64,000 nucleotides of DNA from Niveispirillum sp. SYP-B3756 (GCF_009495745.1 NZ_WIDQ01000003.1:248001-312000), one strand, 5' to 3'. Counted from the first letter of the stretch, positions 25,467-35,225 are shown. Program-made: numbers and translations. Notes: generated by a model from the sequence alone, not told the origin.

Positions 25467-25530
25467 CGCCGGCGCCAGCATCCGCTGGCTTGGCTACGCC
25501 GCACGTACGGCGCGGCGGCAGTCGCCGCCG
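25467..25530 (+). repeat. Interspersed structured repeat, copy 2
   Basis: The copy reads CGCCGGCGCC, GCATCCGC, GGCTTGGCT, ACGCCGCACGTACGGCG, then GGCGGCAGTCGCCGCC. The central dyad has arms CGCCG/CGGCG (25497-25512), where copies 1 and 3 have CGCGG-type arms, a compensatory change that keeps base pairing. Strong hairpins flank it on both sides (25423-25459 and 25531-25561). Confidence 0.75.
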
Positions 25531-25561
25531 TATCAACGGTCATCATTCCTGACCGTTGATA
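25531..25561. repeat. 12-base perfect inverted repeat next to repeat copy 2
   Basis: TATCAACGGTCA (25531-25542) and TGACCGTTGATA (25550-25561) are perfect reverse complements with a 7-base loop. It lies directly after the repeat core and 77 bases before the transglycosylase start. It could be the outer stem of the repeat element or an operator. Confidence 0.5.
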
Positions 25562-25638
25562 TTACCCCCTCTTGGTCCGCCGCACCCCGGTTGCTTTTGC
25601 TGTTGACCGCGTGCCAAAACAATGGTGCTAAGGGCAGA

Positions 25639-26661
25639 ATGGGAGCCAGCGCCTTGACCGACCGCACATCCACGCGCCGTACCGGACAGGCTGCCGCATG
25701 GCTGTTCGCGCTCGGCCTTTCGCTGCTGCCTATGCCCGGCAAGGCGACGCCGGCGGTGGACTTCCCGCAATGGCTGGAAACGCTTCGACAGGAGGCAGCG
25801 ACCAAGGGCATCTCTGCCCCCACGCTGGATGCAGCCCTGACGGGGATTGCGCCGATTCCCCGTATCCTGGAACTGGATGCCAAACAGCCGGAACGGACGA
25901 TCAGTTTTGACACCTATCTGTCCCGCACGGTGACAAAGCAGCGGATCGCCAAGGCCCGCGAACTCCACCGCACCCATCATAGCCTGCTGGAAAAGGTGGG
26001 GCGGCAATACGGCGTGCAGCCCCGCTTCATTGTGGCGCTGTGGGCGATGGAAACGGATTTCGGCCGCAATATGGGCGGCTTCAAGGTGGTCGATGCCCTG
26101 GCCACCCTGGCCTATGATGGCAGGCGCAGCGCCTATTTCCGCAAGGAATTGCTGGAGGCGCTGCAGATCATCGATGAAGGGCATATCAGTGCCGACCGGA
26201 TGCTGGGTTCCTGGGCCGGCGCCATGGGGCAGAGCCAGTTCATGCCCAGCAGCTTTCTGCGCTATGCCCAGGATTTCAACGGCGATGGTCGGCGCGACAT
26301 CTGGGGCACGCCGGCCGATGTCTTCGCCTCGGCCGCCAATTATCTCTCCAAGGTCGGCTGGCGCATGGATCAGACCTGGGGCAGGGAGGTGAAATTGCCG
26401 AAAGGCAATGCCGCTGCCGGCTGGACCGGATTCGACAAGGCCCAGCCCCTGACCGTCTGGGCCAAGCGTGGTGTGCGCCAGATGAACGGGAAGCCGCTGC
26501 CGGCAGCGACACTTTCCGCCGCCTTGGTGATGCCCGATGGCCCCGGCGGCAAGGCCTATCTGGTCTATGAGAATTATCGCACCATCATGGACTGGAACCG
26601 CTCGACTTATTTCGCAACAGCGGTGGGAATTCTCGCCGACCATATTGGCGCGGGCGTTTGA
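25639..26661 (+). CDS. Lytic murein transglycosylase (MltB family)
   Basis: This protein of about 340 residues has an N-terminal signal segment (AAAWLFALGLSLLPMPGKA) and the MltB fold: the catalytic Glu in LWAMETDFGRNMGGF, AGAMGQSQFMPSSF, and DGRRDIWGTPADVFASAANYL. It cuts peptidoglycan between MurNAc and GlcNAc in the periplasm, making 1,6-anhydro ends. ATG 25639 is chosen; the frame continues upstream through the repeat element, where codons are not family-like. RlpA, another lytic transglycosylase, follows 43 bases downstream. Confidence 0.88.
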   Translation: MGASALTDRTSTRRTGQAAAWLFALGLSLLPMPGKATPAVDFPQWLETLRQEAATKGISAPTLDAALTGIAPIPRILELDAKQPERTISFDTYLSRTVTKQRIAKARELHRTHHSLLEKVGRQYGVQPRFIVALWAMETDFGRNMGGFKVVDALATLAYDGRRSAYFRKELLEALQIIDEGHISADRMLGSWAGAMGQSQFMPSSFLRYAQDFNGDGRRDIWGTPADVFASAANYLSKVGWRMDQTWGREVKLPKGNAAAGWTGFDKAQPLTVWAKRGVRQMNGKPLPAATLSAALVMPDGPGGKAYLVYENYRTIMDWNRSTYFATAVGILADHIGAGV

Positions 26662-26704
26662 GTTGATGTAGTGTGCCGCCACAATCGGTTGGGGACAAAG
26701 CGGC

Positions 26705-27682
26705 ATGTCGCGGGCAAATGTGGTAAAATGGGTGTTGTTCGGTGTGACGATGGCCGGCCTTTCGGCCTGCGCCTCCAAGCCGCCGCCCACCGCACCCCAG
26801 CAGGCAGGCGCCCCCGCATCAGCCGCCAGCCCGACGCCGGGCGGCACCTATAAGGTCGGCACCCCCTATCAGATTGACGGGGTTTGGTATTACCCGCAGG
26901 TGGATTACAGCTATAACCAGACCGGCATCGCAAGCTGGTATGGTCCGGGCTTCCACACCAAGGCCACCGCCAATGGTGAAGACTATAATGAGAATGAGCT
27001 GACGGCCGCCCACCAGACGCTGCCCATGCCCAGCCTGGTTCGCGTGACCAATCTGGAAAATGGCCGGTCCATCGTGGTGCGCATCAATGATCGCGGACCG
27101 TTTGTGCCCGGCCGTATCATCGATATGTCGCGCCGTGGCGCCCAGTTGCTGGGCTTTGACCAGAAGGGTACCGCCAAGGTGCGGGTGGAGATTCTGGCCG
27201 AAGAAAGCCGCGCCATTGCGGCGGCGGCGATGAATGCCGGTGGCACCCAGGTGGCTGGCTCCCCTGATGGCGGCCCGGTGCCGAAGGCGGCCCCTCGTCC
27301 CAAGGTGACGGTGGAGGGTGCGCCCCTGCCGGCGCCCAAACCCGTACCATCGCGCAATATTGCCCCGCCGGTAACGGTGGCTGGCACGACCACGGATGAT
27401 GGTCGCTTCATGCCAGCCCCGGTGGTGGTGCAAAAGCCGGTGCCGCCCGGCCCGCAGCGCATCTATGTTCAGGCCGGTTCCTTCACCATCTATGATAATG
27501 CCAACAAGCTGCGTGCGCGGTTGAACTCCATCTCGCCGACCAACATCTCCCCAGCGATGGTCGGGGATACGCAGTTTTTCCGCGTCCGCGTCGGCCCGTT
27601 CGAGAATGTAGACCGGGCTGACCAGGTGCTGGCCCAGGTGCTGCAGACCGGCACCAATGGTGCGCGCATCATCGTCGATTAA
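26705..27682 (+). CDS. rlpA: Septal ring lytic transglycosylase RlpA with SPOR domain
   Basis: This 325-residue lipoprotein precursor has a lipobox LSAC near residue 23, a double-psi beta-barrel (about 75-165; GIASWYGPGFHTKATANGE, VRINDRGPFVPGRIIDMS) and a C-terminal SPOR domain (about 245-325; YVQAGSFTIYDNA) that binds denuded glycan strands at the division septum. The linker is rich in Pro, Ala and Val. The protein trims septal peptidoglycan. It lies between a MltB-type transglycosylase and a D,D-carboxypeptidase, so this is a cell-wall group. Confidence 0.93.
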   Translation: MSRANVVKWVLFGVTMAGLSACASKPPPTAPQQAGAPASAASPTPGGTYKVGTPYQIDGVWYYPQVDYSYNQTGIASWYGPGFHTKATANGEDYNENELTAAHQTLPMPSLVRVTNLENGRSIVVRINDRGPFVPGRIIDMSRRGAQLLGFDQKGTAKVRVEILAEESRAIAAAAMNAGGTQVAGSPDGGPVPKAAPRPKVTVEGAPLPAPKPVPSRNIAPPVTVAGTTTDDGRFMPAPVVVQKPVPPGPQRIYVQAGSFTIYDNANKLRARLNSISPTNISPAMVGDTQFFRVRVGPFENVDRADQVLAQVLQTGTNGARIIVD

Positions 27683-27719
27683 GGGGTAACACCATTACTG
27701 GCGGGCGCGACGCTTGTAT

Positions 27720-27745
27720 CCACCCCTGCGGCGTTCTAGGGGTGG
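27720..27745 (+). terminator. Hairpin after rlpA
   Basis: CCACCCCT (27720-27727) pairs perfectly with AGGGGTGG (27738-27745) over a 10-base loop. No T-run follows, so it is only a possible terminator. Confidence 0.4.
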
Positions 27746-27837
27746 CATTCACCGGGTTGTGCCGTCATTATGCCGGTACCGGGCGCATGAAGCACCCCCG
27801 GTGTCGCTTTACGCAGACAAAGGGTTAGCGGAATACC

Positions 27838-29040
27838 ATGGAATTTCGGTTCGCACGTCGGATGAAGGGCGCTGTCCGCCGAGTGGCGGTGGCCTTCCTG
27901 TTCACCGCCGCAGCCACGCCGGCAATGGCGGCCAGCCTGGACACAATCGCCCGGGAAGCGATTCTGCTGGACGCGGATACAGGCACGGTCCTGTTTGAGA
28001 AAAATGCCGACGAGCAGATGCCGACCTCCTCCATGTCCAAGGTCGCCACGGCCTACATGGTATTCGAACGGCTGAAGGAAGGCCGGCTGAAGCTGGACGA
28101 TACGCTGCCGGTGTCGGAACGGGCCTGGAAAGTCCAAGGCTCCAAGATGTTTGTGGAGCTGGGCAATAATATCAAGGTCGAAGACCTGATCCGCGGCATG
28201 ATCATCCAGTCCGGCAATGATGCCTGCGTGGTGCTGGCCGAGGGTCTGTCCGGGACGGAGCAGGCCTTTGCCACCGCCATGAATAAGCGGATGAAGGAAC
28301 TGGGGATGAACAATACCAACCTGATGAACGCATCGGGTTGGCCGGACCCGGACCATCATTCCACCGCGCGTGACCTTTCCACCCTGGCCGTCCGGTTGAT
28401 CCGGGATTTCCCCGAATATTTCCATTATTATTCGGAGCAGGAATTCACCTATCACAACATCAAGCAGGGCAACCGCAATCCGCTGCTCTATCGCAATATG
28501 GGGGTGGACGGCATGAAGACCGGCCATACCGATATTGCCGGCTATGGCCTGATCGCCACCGGCAAGCGTAATGAGCGCCGGCTTGTCCTGGTGGTGAATG
28601 GCCTGCCCAATATGCAGGCCCGTGCCGATGAAAGCGCCCGTCTGCTGGAGTGGGGCTGGCGCGAATTTGATAATTACACCCTGTTCAAGGCGGGGGAGGT
28701 GGTGGACAACCTGCCCGTCTGGCTGGGTCAGGCGGAAACCGTGCCGCTGACCGTGCAGAACCAGATGAAAATCACCCTGACCCATGAACAGCGCCGCCTG
28801 ATGAAAGTGACGCTGGTGGCCAATGCGCCCGTGGCGGCACCGGTGGCCAAGGGCACCAAGCTGGCCACCCTGAAGGTGATGGCACCGGATTTCCCGACGC
28901 TGGAGGTGCCGCTGGTGGCGGCGGCTGATGTGGAACGGCTGGGCCTGTTCGGCCGCGTGGCCGCTGCCGCCTCGCATATGCTGTTCGGGCCGTCCAAGCC
29001 TGCCGCCGCGCCGGCGGCGGAACCGGCAAAGGCCCCGTAA
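27838..29040 (+). CDS. dacC: D-alanyl-D-alanine carboxypeptidase (PBP5/6 family)
   Basis: This 400-residue precursor has a signal peptide (FTAAATPAMAA-S), a peptidase S11 domain with SMSK (catalytic Ser and Lys), SGN (QSGNDACVVLAEG) and KTG (KTGHTDIAG) motifs, and a C-terminal PBP5-type beta domain (about 290-375). It removes the terminal D-Ala from peptidoglycan stem peptides in the periplasm. The tail is Ala/Pro-rich. tmk follows after one base, so the run dacC-tmk-holB-metG-tatD looks like one transcription unit. Confidence 0.92.
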   Translation: MEFRFARRMKGAVRRVAVAFLFTAAATPAMAASLDTIAREAILLDADTGTVLFEKNADEQMPTSSMSKVATAYMVFERLKEGRLKLDDTLPVSERAWKVQGSKMFVELGNNIKVEDLIRGMIIQSGNDACVVLAEGLSGTEQAFATAMNKRMKELGMNNTNLMNASGWPDPDHHSTARDLSTLAVRLIRDFPEYFHYYSEQEFTYHNIKQGNRNPLLYRNMGVDGMKTGHTDIAGYGLIATGKRNERRLVLVVNGLPNMQARADESARLLEWGWREFDNYTLFKAGEVVDNLPVWLGQAETVPLTVQNQMKITLTHEQRRLMKVTLVANAPVAAPVAKGTKLATLKVMAPDFPTLEVPLVAAADVERLGLFGRVAAAASHMLFGPSKPAAAPAAEPAKAP

Positions 29041-29041
29041 C

Positions 29042-29680
29042 ATGGCTGAACGCGGCCGCTTCATCACCCTGGAAGGCGGCGAAGGGGCAGGCAAATCCAC
29101 CCAGATCCGCCTGCTGGCCGAGGCGTTGCGCGCCGATGGCCGGCAGGTGGTGATAACGCGGGAACCGGGTGGTTCACCGGGGGCGGAGGCCATTCGCAAC
29201 CTGCTGGTCAATGGCGATGTCGGTCGCTGGTTGCCGGTCAGCGAAGCTTTGCTGCTGTCTGCCGCCCGCTATGACCATGTGCAGCGGACCATCCTGCCGG
29301 CGTTGGCGCAGGGGCAATGGGTGCTGTGCGACCGCTTCGCCGACAGCACCAGTGCCTATCAGGGCGATGGGCACGGGCTGGACAAGGCGTTGCTGGCACA
29401 GTTGCGGGCGATTGCGGTTGGTTCAACCCAACCCGACCTGACCCTGATTCTGGATATTGATCCCGCCATCGGTCTTGCCCGTGCCGCCGCCCGCAATGGC
29501 GGGGAGGACCGGTACGAGCAGATGAAGCTGGATTTCCATCACCGTCTGCGCGCGGGATATCTCGCCATCGCAGCGGCCGAGCCGGAACGTTGCGCCATCA
29601 TCGACGCTGCCCAAGGCATTGATGCTATCCAGGCCGCCATCCGCCAGACCGTGCGGGACCGGCTGGGGGGCCTGCGGTGA
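29042..29680 (+). CDS. tmk: Thymidylate kinase
   Basis: This 212-residue kinase phosphorylates dTMP to dTDP. The P-loop is GGEGAGKST near residue 12, the DRX motif is CDRFADSTSAYQG, and TREPGGSPGAEAIR binds the substrate. Length is normal. ATG 29042 follows the dacC stop directly; the frame upstream to 28928 lies inside dacC and is not tmk-like. The stop overlaps the GTG start of holB by three bases. Confidence 0.95.
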   Translation: MAERGRFITLEGGEGAGKSTQIRLLAEALRADGRQVVITREPGGSPGAEAIRNLLVNGDVGRWLPVSEALLLSAARYDHVQRTILPALAQGQWVLCDRFADSTSAYQGDGHGLDKALLAQLRAIAVGSTQPDLTLILDIDPAIGLARAAARNGGEDRYEQMKLDFHHRLRAGYLAIAAAEPERCAIIDAAQGIDAIQAAIRQTVRDRLGGLR

Positions 29681-30798
29681 GCGCGGAAACCCCGTTCGAC
29701 GCGGAGACCTATCATCCGCGTCGCAACACCCATCTGGAGGGTCATGCGACCGCCCAGGCCCTGTTGCTGGAAAGCTGGAATTCCGGCCGGATGCATCATG
29801 CCTGGCTGATCGGTGGGCCGCCGGGTGTCGGCAAGGCGACGCTGGCCTATCGCATGGCCCGCTTTGTCCTGGTCAAGGGTTTGCCGGGGGAGGCGGATGG
29901 CGGCCTGTTCGGCCCGCCGCCGACACCGACCAGCCTGAATGTCGATCCGGAGCACCCGGCCTGCCGCCGCATCGCCGCCGCCGGCCATGCCGATCTGCTG
30001 ACCATCCAGCGGACTTGGGACGAAAAGCGCAAACGCTACAAGCGCGACCTGCCGGTGGATGAGGTGCGCAAGATCGCCCCCTTCCTGCACCTGACCTCCG
30101 CCGAGGGGGGCTGGCGCGTGGTGATCGTGGATGGCGCTGACCAGTTAAACACCAGCGGCCAGAACGCCATCCTGAAAATCCTGGAAGAACCGCCGCCCAA
30201 GACTTTGATCCTGCTGGTGGCGGATAATGTCGGCGCCATGCTGCCTACCATCCGGTCGCGCACCCGCAAGCTGATGCTGGACCCGCTGAGCGAGGCGCAG
30301 GTGAAAAGCCTGCTGTTCCGCTATCAGCCTGACATGGCCGATGGTGACCGCACGGCCCTTGCCCGCTTGGGCGAAGGCTCGGTGGGCAAGGCGCTGGAGC
30401 TGCATCATGCCGGCGGCATGGATCTCTACAAGGCCATGCTGGGCGTGTTCGACACGCTGCCCCGGCTGGATATTCTGGGCGCCTATGCCTTCATTGATGC
30501 CGTGCTGCGCGGCAATGATGAGGCAAGCTGGGCCGCCATTTCCGAACTGATCGGCTGGTGGCTGGGCCGTATCGCGCGGGCCGCCGCGCGCGGCACCATC
30601 CCGCCGGAGGTGGTGCCGGGGGAAGCCGCCCTTGTCCACCGCCTGATGCAGGGGAGCCTTCGGGCCGGGCGCCTTGATCGCTGGGTGGAGGTGTGGGAGA
30701 ACACCAACCATCTGTTCAGCAAGGCGGATCATGCCAGCCTGGATCGGCGTCAGACCCTGATGGGTGTTTTGATGCAGATCGAAGCGGCGTCTGCCTGA
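29677..30798 (+). CDS. holB: DNA polymerase III subunit delta'
   Basis: This 373-residue clamp-loader subunit starts with GTG overlapping the tmk stop (GTGA). It has a degenerate AAA+ core (HAWLIGGPPGVGKATLAYRMA), the DAL-type region GADQLNTSGQNAILKILEEPP, and TIRSRTRKL as the SRC-like motif. A zinc-binding cysteine set is not evident. tmk-holB-metG-tatD is a widespread gene order, which supports the call. Confidence 0.92.
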   Translation: MSAETPFDAETYHPRRNTHLEGHATAQALLLESWNSGRMHHAWLIGGPPGVGKATLAYRMARFVLVKGLPGEADGGLFGPPPTPTSLNVDPEHPACRRIAAAGHADLLTIQRTWDEKRKRYKRDLPVDEVRKIAPFLHLTSAEGGWRVVIVDGADQLNTSGQNAILKILEEPPPKTLILLVADNVGAMLPTIRSRTRKLMLDPLSEAQVKSLLFRYQPDMADGDRTALARLGEGSVGKALELHHAGGMDLYKAMLGVFDTLPRLDILGAYAFIDAVLRGNDEASWAAISELIGWWLGRIARAAARGTIPPEVVPGEAALVHRLMQGSLRAGRLDRWVEVWENTNHLFSKADHASLDRRQTLMGVLMQIEAASA

Positions 30799-30838
30799 AA
30801 AAACGTTTCCGATTTGCCGTTTTTTGCGGAGAAGCACC

Positions 30839-32398
30839 ATGTCCGGGCGCGCGCCTTACTACATCACGACGCCGATCTATTACGTGAACGACGCCCCGCA
30901 TGTCGGCCACGCTTACACGACGATCGCCTGCGACGTGCTGGCCCGCTTCAAGCGGCTGGACGGTTTCGACGTGAAATTCCTCACCGGCACTGACGAACAT
31001 GGGCAGAAGGTGCAGAAATCGGCGGAGAATTTCGGCACCACGCCGCAGGCGCTGGCCGACAAGAATTCCCAGAATTTCCGCGATCTGGCGGCCCTGCTGA
31101 ATATCAGCAACACCGATTTCATCCGCACCACCGAACCGCGCCACATCAAGGCCGTGCAGGCCGTCTGGCAGAAGCTGCTGGATAATGGCGACATCTATCT
31201 GGGCAGCTACAAGGGCTGGTACTCTGTCCGTGACGAGGCCTATTACGGTGAGGATGAGCTGACGGAGCGCAATGGCCAGCGCTTCGCCCCCACCGGCGCC
31301 CCGGTGGAATGGGTGGAGGAGCCGAGCTATTTCTTCAAGCTGGCGTCTTATGGTGAAAAGCTGCTGAAACTCTATGAGGAACAGCCGGATTTCATCATGC
31401 CGTCCGGCAAGCGATCGGAAGTGATCAGCTTCGTCAAGACCGGCCTGCGTGACCTCTCGGTCAGCCGCACCACCTTCGACTGGGGGGTGAAGGTGCCGGG
31501 CGATGAAAAGCATGTGATGTATGTCTGGCTGGATGCGCTGGTGAATTACATCACCGCCATCGGCTATCCGGAAACGGGCGAGGGCACGGATTTCGCCCGA
31601 TATTGGCCGGCCGACCTGCATATGGTGGGTAAGGATATTCTGCGTTTCCACACCGTCTATTGGCCGGCCTTCCTGATGGCGGCCGGCCTGCCGCTGCCGC
31701 GCCGCGTGTTCGCCCATGGCTGGTGGACCGTGGAAGGCGAGAAAATGTCCAAGTCGCTGGGCAATGTGGTGAAGCCGCAGGAACTGCTGGATACCTATGG
31801 CCTGGACCAGACCCGCTATTTCCTGCTGCGCGAAATCCCCTTCGGCAATGATGGTGATTTCTCCAAGCGCGCCATGATGCAGCGGATCAATGGCGAGTTG
31901 GCCAATGATTACGGCAATCTCTGCCAGCGCGTGCTCTCCATGATCCAGAAATATCATGAAGGCAAGGTGCCGCAGCCAGACGCGCTGACGGATGCCGACA
32001 ATACCCTGCTGGGTGCCGCCGCCGGTATGCTGGATAGCGTGCGGGCGGAACTGAACAACCAGGCCTTCAACAAGGCGCTGGATGCCATCTGGCGCGTGGT
32101 CGGCGATGCCAACCGTTATGTCGATGAAATGGCCCCCTGGACGCTGCGCAAGACCGATCAGGTCCGCCTGGGCACCGTGCTCTATAATCTGGCGGATGTG
32201 ATCCGCCAGTTGGCGATCATGACCCAGCCCTTCATGCCCGACAGCAGCGCCCGTATCCTGGACCAATTGGTGATCCCGGCCGATCAGCGTGGCTTCGGCG
32301 ATCTGCTGACCGCCAAGCTGGTGCCCGGTACGCCGCTGCCCGCCCCGCAGCCGGCCTTCCCGCGCTATGTGGCGCCGGAGGCGGAGGAGACCAAGTGA
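30839..32398 (+). CDS. metG: Methionyl-tRNA synthetase
   Basis: This 519-residue class I synthetase charges tRNA-Met. The HIGH motif is HVGH at residues 21-24 and KMSKS is at 302-306. The C-terminal anticodon-binding domain is present, but there is no tRNA-binding OB-fold extension, as in other short alphaproteobacterial MetRS. GGAG lies before ATG 30839. The stop overlaps the tatD start (TGATG), so translation is coupled. Confidence 0.95.
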   Translation: MSGRAPYYITTPIYYVNDAPHVGHAYTTIACDVLARFKRLDGFDVKFLTGTDEHGQKVQKSAENFGTTPQALADKNSQNFRDLAALLNISNTDFIRTTEPRHIKAVQAVWQKLLDNGDIYLGSYKGWYSVRDEAYYGEDELTERNGQRFAPTGAPVEWVEEPSYFFKLASYGEKLLKLYEEQPDFIMPSGKRSEVISFVKTGLRDLSVSRTTFDWGVKVPGDEKHVMYVWLDALVNYITAIGYPETGEGTDFARYWPADLHMVGKDILRFHTVYWPAFLMAAGLPLPRRVFAHGWWTVEGEKMSKSLGNVVKPQELLDTYGLDQTRYFLLREIPFGNDGDFSKRAMMQRINGELANDYGNLCQRVLSMIQKYHEGKVPQPDALTDADNTLLGAAAGMLDSVRAELNNQAFNKALDAIWRVVGDANRYVDEMAPWTLRKTDQVRLGTVLYNLADVIRQLAIMTQPFMPDSSARILDQLVIPADQRGFGDLLTAKLVPGTPLPAPQPAFPRYVAPEAEETK

Positions 32399-33198
32399 TG
32401 CTGGTCGACAGCCATTGCCATCTGGATTTCCCGGATTTCGCGCCGGAGCGCGATGCCGTGGTGCAGCGCGCCCGCGATGCGGGCGTGGGCTTGATGCTTT
32501 CCATCTGCACCCATGTGAGCAAATTCGGGCAAGTGCTTGATATTGCTCAATCCTATCCCGATGTTTATTGCACCTTGGGCATCCATCCGCATCAGGCGGC
32601 GGAGGAATTTGCCCTTTGCGATGTTGAAAAACTAATCGAACTGGCCAGGGCAAATCCCAAGGTTGTCGGCATCGGTGAAACCGGCCTGGATTATTTCTAC
32701 GACAAGAGCCCGCGCGACATTCAGCAGGAAGCGTTCCGCCGCCATATCCGGGTGTGCCTGGAAACCGACCTGCCGATCATCGTCCATACCCGCGATGCCG
32801 ATGAGGACACGATCCGCATCCTGCGGGAAGAGGGGCAGGGGCGGCTGCGCGGGTTGCTGCATTGCTTCAGCTCCGGCCGGCAACTAGCTGAAGAAGCTCT
32901 GGAATTGGGCTTCTATATCTCCCTGTCTGGCATCGTGACCTTCAAAAAGTCGGAAGATTTGCGCGCCATTGCCGCCGATGTGCCGCTGGATCGCATTCTG
33001 GTGGAAACCGATGCGCCCTATCTGGCCCCGGTGCCGATGCGTGGCAAGCGGAACGAGCCGGCCTTCGTTGCCCATACCGCCCGCCATGTCGCAGAGGTGA
33101 AGGGCGTTGCTGAGGCCGAACTGGCACGGGTGACGACGGCGAATTTCCAGCGCCTGTTCACCAAGGTGCCCGCCGCCGCCCTGTCGCTGGCGGCGTGA
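32398..33198 (+). CDS. TatD-family metal-dependent hydrolase
   Basis: This protein of 266 residues has the TIM-barrel metal ligands of TatD/YcfH nucleases: DSHCHLDF at the start, the Glu in IGETGLDYFYD, VHTRDAD, LHCFSSG and ETDAPYLAPVP. It is a predicted deoxyribonuclease or phosphodiesterase. ATG 32398 forms TGATG with the metG stop; a GTG at 32395 is also possible. It overlaps the open frame of the MBL gene by a few bases. Confidence 0.92.
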   Translation: MLVDSHCHLDFPDFAPERDAVVQRARDAGVGLMLSICTHVSKFGQVLDIAQSYPDVYCTLGIHPHQAAEEFALCDVEKLIELARANPKVVGIGETGLDYFYDKSPRDIQQEAFRRHIRVCLETDLPIIVHTRDADEDTIRILREEGQGRLRGLLHCFSSGRQLAEEALELGFYISLSGIVTFKKSEDLRAIAADVPLDRILVETDAPYLAPVPMRGKRNEPAFVAHTARHVAEVKGVAEAELARVTTANFQRLFTKVPAAALSLAA

Positions 33199-33221
33199 CG
33201 GCGGGGGAAAAAGGGGCGGCC

Positions 33222-33995
33222 ATGCGTGTCACCATTCTGGGCTGCGGTGGCTCCTCTGGGGTGCCGTTGATCGGCAATGTCTGGGGCAAGGCCGATCCGG
33301 CCAACCCGCGCAACCGCCGCCGCCGCCCCTCCATCCTGGTGGAGAATGCGTCCACCGCCATTCTGGTCGATACCGGACCGGATTTGCGGGAACAGTTGGT
33401 GGATGCCGGGGTGCAGCATCTGGATGGCGTGCTTTATACCCATGCCCATGCCGACCATGCCCATGGCATTGACGATCTGCGCGCCATCAACTGGCTGACC
33501 GGCAAAGCCCTGGATGTTCATGCCGATGCCGACACGCTGGCCATCTTGAGCCAGCGGTTCGATTACTGTTTCAAGCCATTGCCACCGGGTGGCAATATCT
33601 ACGCCCGGCCGGTGCTCACACCACACATCATCAATGAACCCTTTCGCATTGGTTCTATTGATATAATTCCCTTTGTGCAGGACCATGGCCATTCCAATAG
33701 CCTTGGTTTTCGCTTCGGTCGCATCGCCTATTCCACCGATGTGGTGCGCTTGAGCGAGGAGGCGTTCGAAATTCTGGAAGGGGTGGATACCTGGATCGTC
33801 GATTGTGTGCGGCTGGAGCCGCCACACCCGGTTCACGCCCATTGGGACATTACGCGCGGCTGGATCGAGCGGTTGCGGCCCAAACGCGCCATCCTGACCC
33901 ATATGAACCATATGATGGATTACGACACGCTGTGCGGCCTGTTGCCGGATGGTGTGGAACCCGCCTATGATGGCATGGTGGTTGAGGTTATCTGA
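33222..33995 (+). CDS. MBL-fold metal-dependent hydrolase (PhnP-like)
   Basis: This 257-residue protein has the metallo-beta-lactamase signature HAHADHAHGIDDLR and further ligands in VQDHGHSNS and LTHMNHMMDYDTL. Related PhnP-type enzymes are phosphodiesterases. I chose ATG 33222, preceded by AAGGGG, where the family N-terminus (MRVTILGCGGSSGVP) begins; a GTG at 33195 that overlaps the tatD stop is the alternative. It follows tatD, a common arrangement in alphaproteobacteria, and the true substrate is not known. Confidence 0.88.
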   Translation: MRVTILGCGGSSGVPLIGNVWGKADPANPRNRRRRPSILVENASTAILVDTGPDLREQLVDAGVQHLDGVLYTHAHADHAHGIDDLRAINWLTGKALDVHADADTLAILSQRFDYCFKPLPPGGNIYARPVLTPHIINEPFRIGSIDIIPFVQDHGHSNSLGFRFGRIAYSTDVVRLSEEAFEILEGVDTWIVDCVRLEPPHPVHAHWDITRGWIERLRPKRAILTHMNHMMDYDTLCGLLPDGVEPAYDGMVVEVI

Positions 33996-34021
33996 GCGTT
34001 AAAACAAAGGGATATCCTGCA

Positions 34022-35062
34022 ATGTTAAACGTCGCTCTTATCGGCTACGGCTATGCGGGACAGACCTTTCATGCTCCTTTGATCGCGGCGACGCCCGGCC
34101 TTAAACTGGCGTCCATTGTCTCCAGCAATGCGGAGAAGGTGAGGGGGCATTGGCCGGATGTGACGGTGTTGCCGACCCCGGAGGGGGCCTTTGTCGCCGC
34201 CGACATTGACCTGATCGTCATTGCTACACCCAACGATACCCATGCCGATCTTGCCGGCCGGGCGCTGGCTGCCGGCAAGCATGTGGTGGTGGATAAGCCG
34301 TTCACCGTGGATCTGGCCGATGCCAAACGGCTGGCCGCGCAGGCAAAGCACTGTGGCCGGATTTTATCTATTTTCCATAATCGTCGCTGGGATGGTGACT
34401 TCCTCACCCTGAAACGGTTGATCAATGCCGGGGAACTGGGGCGCGTCACCCAGTTTGAAAGCCATTTCGATCGGTTCCGCCCGACGGTGCGCGATCGCTG
34501 GCGGGAAAAGCCGGGGTCCGGTGCCGGCCTCTGGTACGATCTGGGGCCGCATGTCATTGATCAGGCGCTCTGCCTGTTCGGGCGGCCGCAATCCATTTAC
34601 GCCGATATCGGCACCCAGCGGGCCGGCGACGGGGCACCGGATTATTTCCATGCGCTGCTGCGCTATGCCGCTGGTCTGCGGGTCATCCTGCATGGTTCCA
34701 TGCTGACACCGGCCAGCGGCCTGCGCTTTGCCGTCCATGGCGACAAGGCCAGCTTCATCAGCCATGGGCTGGACAGTCAGGAAGATGCGCTGAAAGCCGG
34801 CCAGCAGCCGGGCGGTGATGGCTGGGGCGCGGCCTGTCAGCCGCCATCCATGACCAGCGTTGCCGAGGATGGCAGCTTGTCGACGCGGGTGATCAGCGAT
34901 GCCGTGGCCGGGGATTATCTGCGCTATTTCGCGGAGCTACGGGACGCCATCCTGAGTGGAACCCATAACCCGGTCACGCCTGAAGAAGCCATTCAGGTGA
35001 TGGAACTCATTGAGATGGGTCAGCAAGCGTCCGACCAGAAGCGTGAAATTCATCTGCGTTGA
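34022..35062 (+). CDS. Gfo/Idh/MocA-family NAD(P)-dependent oxidoreductase
   Basis: This 346-residue enzyme has a Rossmann N-terminus (VALIGYGYAGQTFHAPLI), the EKP-type motif VDKPFTVD and a C-terminal beta-sheet domain (GAGLWYDLGPHVIDQALCLFG). It resembles YdgJ/YvaA-type oxidoreductases acting on sugars, inositols or related polyols. The substrate cannot be read from sequence. It lies 26 bases after the MBL gene on the same strand and could be co-transcribed with it. A 163-base AT-rich promoter region follows before mazG. Confidence 0.88.
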   Translation: MLNVALIGYGYAGQTFHAPLIAATPGLKLASIVSSNAEKVRGHWPDVTVLPTPEGAFVAADIDLIVIATPNDTHADLAGRALAAGKHVVVDKPFTVDLADAKRLAAQAKHCGRILSIFHNRRWDGDFLTLKRLINAGELGRVTQFESHFDRFRPTVRDRWREKPGSGAGLWYDLGPHVIDQALCLFGRPQSIYADIGTQRAGDGAPDYFHALLRYAAGLRVILHGSMLTPASGLRFAVHGDKASFISHGLDSQEDALKAGQQPGGDGWGAACQPPSMTSVAEDGSLSTRVISDAVAGDYLRYFAELRDAILSGTHNPVTPEEAIQVMELIEMGQQASDQKREIHLR

Positions 35063-35225
35063 CCGGGCCTTGCGCCGGGATATTGCACATAGTTTCCATA
35101 ATCTTCCTTATCGCGTATTAAGGATATTTTCTCACATTAAGTATTTTTTCCTATTTCCTGCTGCTGGAATGACCGCCAGCAACGGGCTAAGGTCCAAACC
35201 GCCGTCAACGACCGGAACCTGATCC